64,000 bases of DNA, taken from NCBI RefSeq assembly GCF_038502225.1, contig NC_091369.1, positions 12,293,502 through 12,357,501 of the forward strand, in the 5' to 3' direction. The DNA comes from Cherax quadricarinatus. Taxonomy: Eukaryota; Arthropoda; Malacostraca; Decapoda; Parastacidae. The notes beneath the pieces are model-generated. The model had not been told where the DNA came from. It searched no databases and worked only from the letters and a program-made list of their open reading frames with translations. A program made the translations under genes and the position numbers. This document shows, in pieces, positions 57,565-64,000 of the stretch (the stretch's first letter is position 1; every line of letters begins with the position of its first letter).

Positions 57565-57656
57565 AGAAAGAGAGAGAGACAGAGAGATAGACAGACAGAC
57601 AGACAGACAGAGACAGAGAGATAGAGAGACAGACAGACAGACAGAGGCAGAGACAG

Positions 57657-57735
<79 letters not shown>
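57565..57735. repeat. (GACA)n/(GA)n then (AT)39 microsatellite, RTE tail
   Basis: Short GAGACAGA words pass into about 39 AT dinucleotides (57658-57735) that directly follow the sense-strand 3' end of the RTE element. Confidence 0.92.
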
Positions 57736-57737
<2 letters not shown>

Positions 57738-57988
57738 ATTTATTTATTATCACACTGGCCGATTCCCACCAAGGCAGGGTGGCCCGAAAAAGAAAAACTT
57801 TCACCATCATTCACTCCATCACTGTCTTGCCAGAAGGGTGCTTTACACTACAGTTTTTAAACTGCAACATTAACACCCCTCCTTCAGAGTGCAGGCACTG
57901 TACTTCCCATCTCCAGGACTCAAGTCCGGCCTGCCGGTTTCCCTGAACCCCTTCATAAATGTTACTTTGATCACACTCCAACAGCACG
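57736..57988 (-). other. 3' untranslated region of the RTE element
   Basis: The sense strand carries TTAAAAACTGTAGTGTAAAG and GGGCCACCCTGCCTTGGTGG and ends GTGTGATAATAAATAAATAA before the AT tail. Segment 57740-57895 is also present at 61233-61390, identical by eye. Confidence 0.8.
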
Positions 57989-60895
57989 TCAAGTATTAAA
58001 AACCATTTGTCTCCATTCACTCCTATCAAACACGCTCATGCATGCCTGCTGGAAGTCCAAGCCCCTCGCACACAAAACCTCCTTTACCCCCTCCCTCCAA
58101 CCTTTCCTAGGCCGACCCCTACCCCGCCTTCCTTCCACTACAGACTGATACACTCTTGAAGTCATTCTGTTTCGCTCCATTCTCTCTACATGTCCGAACC
58201 ACCTCAACAACCCTTCCTCAGCCCTCTGGACAACAGTTTTGGTAATCCCGCACCTCCTTCTAACTTCCAAACTACGAATTCTCTGCATTATATTCACACC
58301 ACACATTGCCCTCAGACATGACATCTCCACTGCCTCCAGCCTTCTCCTCGCTGCAACATTCATCACCCACGCTTTACACCCATATAAGAGCGTTGGTAAA
58401 ACTATACTCTCATACATTCCCCTCTTTGCCTCCAAGGACAAAGTTCTTTGTCTCCACAGACTCCTAAGTGCACCACTCACTCTTTTTCCCTCATCAATTC
58501 TATGATTCACCTCATCTTTCATAGACCCATCCGCTGACACGTCCACTCCCAAATATCTGAATACGTTCACCTCCTCCATACTCTCTCCCTCCAATCTGAT
58601 ATTCAATCTTTCATCACCTAATCTTTTTGTTATCCTCATAACCTTACTCTTTCCTGTATTCACCTTTAATTTTCTTCTTTTGCACACCCTACCAAATTCA
58701 TCCACCAATCTCTGCAACTTCTCTTCAGAATCTCCCAAGAGCACAGTGTCATCAGCAAAGAGCAGCTGTGACAACTCCCACTTTGTGTGTGATTCTTTAT
58801 CTTTTAACTCCACGCCTCTTGCCAAGACCCTCGCATTTACTTCTCTTACAACCCCATCTATAAATATATTAAACAACCACGGTGACATCACACATCCTTG
58901 TCTAAGGCCTACTTTTACTGGGAAAAGATTTCCCTCTTTCCTACATACTCTAACTTGAGCCTCACTATCCTCGTAAAAACTCTTCACTGCTTTCAGTAAC
59001 CTACCTCCTACACCATACACTTGCAACATCTGCCACATTGCCCCCCTATCCACCCTGTCATACGCCTTTTCCAAATCCATAAATGCCACAAAGACCTCTT
59101 TAACCTTATCTAAATACTGTTCACTTATATGTTTCACTGTAAACACCTGGTCCACACACCCCCTACCTTTCCTAAAGCCTCCTTGTTCATCTGCTATCCT
59201 ATTCTCCGTCTTACTCTTAATTCTTTCAATTATAACTCTACCATACACTTTACCAGGTACACTCAACAGACTTATCCCCCTATAATTTTTGCACTCTCTT
59301 TTATCCCCTTTGCCTATATACAAAGGAACTATGCATGCTCTCTGCCAATCCCTAGGTACCTTACCCTCTTCCATACATTTATTAAATAATTGCACCAACC
59401 ACTCCAAAACTATATCCCCACATGCTTTTAACATTTCTATCTTTATCCCATCAATCCCGGCTGCCTTACCCCCTTTCATTTTACCTACTGCCTCACGAAC
59501 TTCCCCCACACTCACAACTGGCTCTTCCTCACTCCTACAAGATGTTATTCCTCCTTGCCCTATACACGAAATCACAGCTTCCCTATCTTCATCAACATTT
59601 AACAATTCCTCAAAATATTCCCTCCATCTTCCCAATACCTCTAACTCTCCATTTAATAACTCTCCTCTCCTATTTTTAACTGACAAATCCATTTGTTCTC
59701 TAGGCTTTCTTAACTTGTTAATCTCACTCCAAAACTTTTTCTTATTTTCAACAAAATTTGTTGATAACATCTCACCCACTCTCTCATTTGCTCTCTTTTT
59801 ACATTGCTTCACAACTCTCTTAACCTCTCTCTTTTTCTCCATATACTCTTCCCTCCTTGCATCACTTCTACTTTGTAAAAACTTCTCATATGCTAGCTTT
59901 TTCTCCCTTACTACTCTCTTTACATCATCATTCCACCAATCGCTCCTCTTCCCTCCTGCACCCACTTTCCTGTAACCACAAACTTCTGCTGAACACTCTA
60001 ACACTACATTTTTAATCCTACCCCATACCTCTTCGACCCCATTGCCTATGCTCTCATTAGCCCATCTATCCTCCAATAGCTGTTTATATCTTACCCTAAT
60101 TGCCTCCTCTTTTAGTTTATAAACCTTCACCTCTCTCTTCCCCGATGCTTCTATTCTCCTTGTATCCCATCTACCTTTTACTCTCAGTGTAGCTACAACT
60201 AGAAAGTGATCTGATATATCTGTGGCCCCTCTATAAACATGTACATCCTGAAGTCTACTCAACAGTCTTTTATCTACCAATACATAATCCAACAAACTAC
60301 TGTCATTTCGCCCTACATCATATCTTGTATACTTATTTATCCTCTTTTTCTTAAAATATGTATTACCTATAACTAAACCCCTTTCTATACAAAGTTCAAT
60401 CAAAGGGCTCCCATTATCATTTACACCTGGCACCCCAAACTTACCTACCACACCCTCTCTAAAAGTTTCTCCTACTTTAGCATTCAGGTCCCCTACCACA
60501 ATTACTCTCTCACTTGGTTCAAAGGCTCCTATACATTCACTTAACATCTCCCAAAATCTCTCTCTCTCATCTGCATTCCTCTCTTCTCCAGGTGCATACA
60601 CGCTTATTATGACCCACTTCTCGCATCCAACCTTTACTTTAATCCACATAATTCTTGAATTTACACATTCATATTCTCTTTTCTCCTTCCATAACTGATC
60701 ATTTAACATTACTGCTACCCCTTCCTTTGCTCTAACTCTCTCAGATACTCCAGATTTAATCCCATTTATTTCCCCCCACTGAAACTCTCCTACCCCCTTC
60801 AGCTTTGTTTCGCTTAGAGCCAGGACATCCAACTTCTTTTCATTCATAACATCAGCAATCATCTGTTTCTTGTCATCCGCACTACATCCACGCAC
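57989..60895 (-). CDS. RTE-type LINE protein: APE endonuclease and reverse transcriptase
   Basis: About 968 codons from a GTG at 60895; the frame is open further up to 60964 but contains no ATG there, and the conserved LGCLNVRG block lies across the GTG, so true translation starts upstream or by a non-AUG route. The APE-type endonuclease occupies residues 1-235 (SETKL 28-32, GDLNAKVG 135-142, LDYVLV 202-207, SDHFLV 228-233). The reverse transcriptase occupies about 470-780, with catalytic D607 in FMDLEKAYD, LRQGCVMSPWLFNIF at 664-678 and FADD at 713-716. A C-terminal tail carries the RWFGHVERM and GRGRPRKGW motifs. It nicks genomic DNA and reverse-transcribes its own RNA there. All catalytic motifs look intact. 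Confidence 0.93.
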   Translation of the reverse strand: MRGCSADDKKQMIADVMNEKKLDVLALSETKLKGVGEFQWGEINGIKSGVSERVRAKEGVAVMLNDQLWKEKREYECVNSRIMWIKVKVGCEKWVIISVYAPGEERNADERERFWEMLSECIGAFEPSERVIVVGDLNAKVGETFREGVVGKFGVPGVNDNGSPLIELCIERGLVIGNTYFKKKRINKYTRYDVGRNDSSLLDYVLVDKRLLSRLQDVHVYRGATDISDHFLVVATLRVKGRWDTRRIEASGKREVKVYKLKEEAIRVRYKQLLEDRWANESIGNGVEEVWGRIKNVVLECSAEVCGYRKVGAGGKRSDWWNDDVKRVVREKKLAYEKFLQSRSDARREEYMEKKREVKRVVKQCKKRANERVGEMLSTNFVENKKKFWSEINKLRKPREQMDLSVKNRRGELLNGELEVLGRWREYFEELLNVDEDREAVISCIGQGGITSCRSEEEPVVSVGEVREAVGKMKGGKAAGIDGIKIEMLKACGDIVLEWLVQLFNKCMEEGKVPRDWQRACIVPLYIGKGDKRECKNYRGISLLSVPGKVYGRVIIERIKSKTENRIADEQGGFRKGRGCVDQVFTVKHISEQYLDKVKEVFVAFMDLEKAYDRVDRGAMWQMLQVYGVGGRLLKAVKSFYEDSEAQVRVCRKEGNLFPVKVGLRQGCVMSPWLFNIFIDGVVREVNARVLARGVELKDKESHTKWELSQLLFADDTVLLGDSEEKLQRLVDEFGRVCKRRKLKVNTGKSKVMRITKRLGDERLNIRLEGESMEEVNVFRYLGVDVSADGSMKDEVNHRIDEGKRVSGALRSLWRQRTLSLEAKRGMYESIVLPTLLYGCKAWVMNVAARRRLEAVEMSCLRAMCGVNIMQRIRSLEVRRRCGITKTVVQRAEEGLLRWFGHVERMERNRMTSRVYQSVVEGRRGRGRPRKGWREGVKEVLCARGLDFQQACMSVFDRSEWRQMVFNT

Positions 60896-61111
60896 ATTTA
60901 AGCATCCCAGTTTTATAAAGTTTTTCTTCTTCTCTTTTTTAGTAAATGTATACAGGAGAAGGGGTTACTAGCCCATTGCTCCCGGCATTTTAGTCGCCTC
61001 ATACGACACGCATGGCTTACGGAGGAAAGATTCTTTTCCACTTCCCCATGGACAATAGAAGAAATAAAAAAGAACAAGAGCTATTTAGAAAAAGGAGAAA
61101 AAACCTAGATG

Positions 61112-61390
<279 letters not shown>

Positions 61391-61399
61391 TATATACAT

Positions 61400-61479
<80 letters not shown>

Positions 61480-61482
61480 ATA
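61391..61482. repeat. (AT)n microsatellite
   Basis: AT dinucleotides with a few interruptions (CATTATAT, ACATAT, AAATAT). Confidence 0.92.
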
Positions 61483-61554
61483 TTTTTGGCAACACGTCTT
61501 TAGAATAAACTGAGAACATTTATATAAATTGAAAACATCAAGAAAACCAGGACT

Positions 61555-61915
61555 GATTCTTGTGGAACACCACTTGTGATGTTCTCTGTGGAACACCACT
61601 TGTGATGTTCTCTGTGGAACACCACTTGTGATGTTCTCTGTGGAACACCACTTGTGATGTTCTCTGTGGAACACCACTTGTGATGTTCTCTGTGGAACAC
61701 CACTTGTGATGTTCTCTGTGGAACACCACTTGTGATGTTCTCTGTGGAACACCACTTGTGATGTTCTCTGTGGAACACCACTTGTGATGTTCTCTGTGGA
61801 ACACCACTTGTGATGTTCTCTGTGGAACACCACTTGTGATGTTCTCTGTGGAACCCTACTTGTGATGTTCCATGTGGAACCCCACTAGAGATGTTATTCT
61901 CTGTGGAACCTCAGC
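61555..61915. repeat. 26-bp minisatellite (about 13 copies)
   Basis: The unit reads TGTGGAACACCACTTGTGAT plus GTTCTC. The first eleven copies are almost identical; the last two (from 61850) are diverged. Before the array, the reading of the unit continues into GACTGATTCTTGTGGAACAC, so the first unit may come from a unique sequence. Confidence 0.93.
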
Positions 61916-61918
61916 AGT

Positions 61919-61961
61919 GATGATGATGATGATGATGACGATGATGATGATGATGATGATG

Positions 61962-62016
<55 letters not shown>
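61919..62016. repeat. (ATG)n then (ATA)n microsatellite
   Basis: About 14 GAT/ATG triplets followed by about 18 AAT triplets. Confidence 0.95.
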
Positions 62017-62017
<1 letters not shown>

Positions 62018-62219
62018 CTGGGTGTTGCCAGGTGTAGCATAATTATCGGCTCTGCCGGGCGCTACGATACCCACACTGTCTTCAGTACAGGCTGGGTATT
62101 AGATGAATAATCGACGATAATTGCGGTTGATTAAGGGAAATATCGTGATGGAATGCTCAACCGAAGCTTCAACTGATAAAGGTGAGGTGACTCTTCTGTG
62201 AGGTGGGGAAGGAGGCACG

Positions 62220-62465
62220 ATACCTGCACGATGCCTGTAATATCTGCACGATATTTGTGATATCTGCACGATACCTGTGATACATGTACGATACCTGTGA
62301 TACCTATACGATAACTGTGATACCTGCATCATACCTGTGATATCTGAACGATACCTGTAATACCTGCACGATACCTGTAATACCTGCACGATATCTATGA
62401 TATTTGAACGATACCTGTGATACCTGAACGATACATGTTATACCTGTGATACCTGCACGATACCC
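62220..62465. repeat. 20-bp degenerate minisatellite (about 12 copies)
   Basis: The consensus is near GCACGATACCTGTGATACCT, with TGAACG, TGTACG and TAATAC variants. Confidence 0.85.
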
Positions 62466-62474
62466 GTGTGATTG

Positions 62475-62688
62475 TTCCAGACTATGGAGCAAAACTCTTC
62501 ACAAGGCAGAGGGACTGACCACCTCTAAACTAGGTCTTCAAGGGTGATGGACTGATGACATCTCTACTGCTGCTAACTCTTCTGTGCTCAACTGAAGAAG
62601 CCTACTGTGTAAGCGAAACGTTTCAAAACAACGATACCTAACTGTTGCCCTTGTGTCTTACTTATCAACCTGTCGGTATTGTATACCA
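62475..62688 (+). repeat. hammerhead-like repeat (core 62592-62622)
   Basis: Begins GTTCCAGACTATGGAGCAAA and GAGGGACTGACCACCTC; the core CTGAAGA, GCCTACTGTGTAAGC, GAAACGTTTC follows. It ends CCTAACTGTTGCCCTTGTGT and GTCGGTATTGTATACCATTT. One stem pair is changed (GTAAGC in place of GTAGGC). Confidence 0.7.
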
Positions 62689-62689
62689 T

Positions 62690-62915
62690 TTTTACATTCA
62701 AATCGTCAAGTCTTCCAGACACCATAATATAGTAGTTTTAGGGAATTTTAATTCTAGCCCAATTGACTGCAATTCTTTGACTGGGAATCTAGAGTCAAAG
62801 AACGTCCTAGAGATAATCCAGGACTGCTGTTTTAAACATTTTGTGACAGAACCAATAAGAGGTTATAACCTGTTTAGTTTGGTTTTAGTAAACAAGGAGA
62901 CTCTTGTACCTGTAT
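62690..62915 (+). pseudogene. LINE endonuclease (APE) fragment
   Basis: The plus strand reads NIVVLGNFNSSPIDCNSLTG, then FVTEPIRGYNLFSLVLVNKE. This is the second half of an APE-type endonuclease (GNFN in place of the catalytic GDFN). It is trapped between two hammerhead-like repeats and is only about 75 codons long. Confidence 0.7.
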
Positions 62916-62936
62916 GGTTTAAAAAACCGACAAGTT

Positions 62937-63070
62937 AGTAAGTGAGACACTTGTGCAACATTCGGGTATCTTTATTCTGGAAATGTTTCTCCAGCCAGTG
63001 GCTTCTTCAGTCCAATGCAGAAAAATGTAGAAGATGAGGAGGAGTCTGGGGTAATCAGTCTCTCAGCCTG
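62937..63070 (-). repeat. hammerhead-like repeat, minus strand (core near 62978-63009)
   Basis: The minus strand reads CTGAAGA, then AGCCACTGGCTGG, then AGAAACATTTCC and AATAAAGATACCC. The stem is rearranged. The upstream word GAGAGACTGATTACCCC (sense) matches the family. Confidence 0.6.
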
Positions 63071-63224
63071 GAGTCGATGTGTTCAGTCTATGAGTCTTGA
63101 TGAACTGGACACATCCACTCCATGAAACTCTTGTTGAAAACCCGGAGATTATGGAGGAGCACCGAACCAGCCACCATACATCGACTGTATTAAACACTGA
63201 ATGCAAGTATGATAGTAAGGACAG

Positions 63225-63345
63225 TGAAGCAAGACAGTGTAGTAAGACAGTGTAGTAAGACAGTGTAGTAAGACAGTGTAGTAAGACAGTGTAGTAAGGA
63301 CAGTGTAAGACAGTGTAGTAAGACAGTCTATTAAGACAGTCTAGC
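63225..63345. repeat. 13-bp minisatellite (about 8 copies)
   Basis: AGTAAGACAGTGT units with small deletions toward the right end. Confidence 0.88.
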
Positions 63346-63529
63346 CGGTAGTTATGACTGTAAGCTGTCGGGGGTATCACAACTGTACTGAAAAAGGATG
63401 CCAATTATAAATGTCAACCAGTCAGGGTGAGGGGTTGACATCCAGACCACTTGAGATTATACTTACCCTCTGACTTGAAGGGCAGTCTCTCAGTATCGCT
63501 AGCTGATTATACATACTAGTCTATGATTG

Positions 63530-63735
63530 TTGAAAATGGTATAAAATACCGACAAGTTGAAGTGTGCATCAGTTGGGTATCTTTATTGATGAAACGTTTT
63601 GCCTATACGTAGGCTTCTTCAGTCAAATACAAAGTGAGCAGTAGCAATGAAGAAAAAGATGATGTAATCAGTCCATAAACCTTGGAGAAAAAGTATTTGA
63701 GGTGGTCAGTCCCTCAGCCTGAGGAAGAGTTCACC
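63530..63735 (-). repeat. hammerhead-like repeat, minus strand (core 63590-63622)
   Basis: Sense reads GAGGGACTGACCACCTCAAA, CTGAAGA, GCCTACGTATAGGC, AAAACGTTTCATC, AATAAAGATACCC and ends GTCGGTATTTTATACCATTT. The conserved GAAA has become AAAA, which would inactivate a hammerhead. The stem is intact with a changed loop. Confidence 0.65.
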
Positions 63736-64000
63736 TCCATTGTCTGAAACGATATAGTTCCAATTGCAGAGCTATCTATTACTTTAATTACAGGTATGGT
63801 ATCTGATTACTTTGCTGCATTGTTGCATTGTCACCAGAAATATTGCAAATACTGATGGCAGATATACTGACACCCAAAAAATTAATTTTGTCGTTTGTCT
63901 TTATTATTGTGTGATTGTTATTTTATCATTGTGTAATTGTTCACTTATTACTATGTGATTGTTATTTATTATTATATGATTGTTCCTTTAATATGTGATT
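63736..64000. other. no gene recognised; AT-rich window end
   Basis: Degenerate TGATTGTTATTTATTATTAT repeats toward the end suggest a low-complexity tract. Nothing else is supported. Confidence 0.45.

Larger units (their letters stand above)
57736..61110 (-). mobile_element. RTE-type LINE, near full length
   Basis: From right to left: a 5' region of about 150-200 bp (60965-61110), one long coding frame, a 3' region of about 250 bp whose sense reads CTGCCTTGGTGGGAATCGGC, and an (AT)n tail. The 3' end recurs almost unchanged at 61228-61390 and, much diverged, at 4838-5045. The coding frame has no stop, so this copy may be recent and possibly still active. Target duplications cannot be defined because both flanks are (AT)n. 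Confidence 0.9.

Overview
This is a eukaryotic, repeat-dominated window with no host protein-coding gene, rRNA, tRNA gene or bacterial feature that I can support. It looks like arthropod DNA, and most likely a decapod crustacean. The evidence is the mixture of long minisatellites and pure microsatellites with an RTE-type LINE, CR1/Jockey-type LINE relics, Ty3/gypsy elements and tRNA-derived SINEs. The species call is inference from that mixture; no search was run. Most long open frames here are by-products of tandem arrays whose unit is a multiple of 3 bp, or that stay open in every frame.

Layout. 1-3.3 kb: unique DNA, then a 44-bp array (995-1503), a 51-bp array (1503-2936) and a 113-bp duplication. 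3.3-6.9 kb: a 20-bp array, microsatellites, an old RTE 3' end (4838-5045) and two tRNA-like elements. 6.97-12.64 kb: a 45-bp satellite of about 126 units with an internal segmental duplication of 1,485-bp period. 12.7-16.9 kb: an inverted 44-bp array, then 63-bp and 29-bp arrays. 17.2-24 kb: a foldback repeat, a tRNA-SINE and Ty3/gypsy element 1 with an intact integrase frame (21555-23083). 24-31.8 kb: truncated LINE 3' ends, a 1.9-kb G-rich GGT array and several dispersed repeats carrying a hammerhead-like motif. 31.8-37 kb: 32-bp and 37-bp arrays, and a large palindrome made partly of (AT)n.

37.8-42.9 kb: a LINE relic split by Ty3/gypsy element 2, which lies on the minus strand with LTRs identical by eye and a 4-bp AGAG target duplication. 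43-48.5 kb: further arrays, including about 123 copies of a 21-bp unit. 48.9-56.4 kb: a graveyard of CR1/Jockey-type LINEs invaded by a hammerhead-bearing insertion with an 11-bp target duplication. 57.7-61.4 kb: an RTE-type LINE with an uninterrupted endonuclease-reverse transcriptase frame of about 968 codons, and next to it a truncated copy of its own 3' end. 61.5-64 kb: small arrays, a LINE endonuclease relic and more hammerhead-like repeats.

The most interesting signal is a family of dispersed repeats carrying a core of the form CTGANGA, then a covarying hairpin, then GAAAC. This matches the conserved core of hammerhead ribozymes known from Penelope-like retroelements. Three loci are head-to-head inverted pairs that fold back on themselves. 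Second are two gypsy elements that share an internal body but have unrelated LTRs, different deletions, and a perfect hairpin where a polypurine tract is expected.
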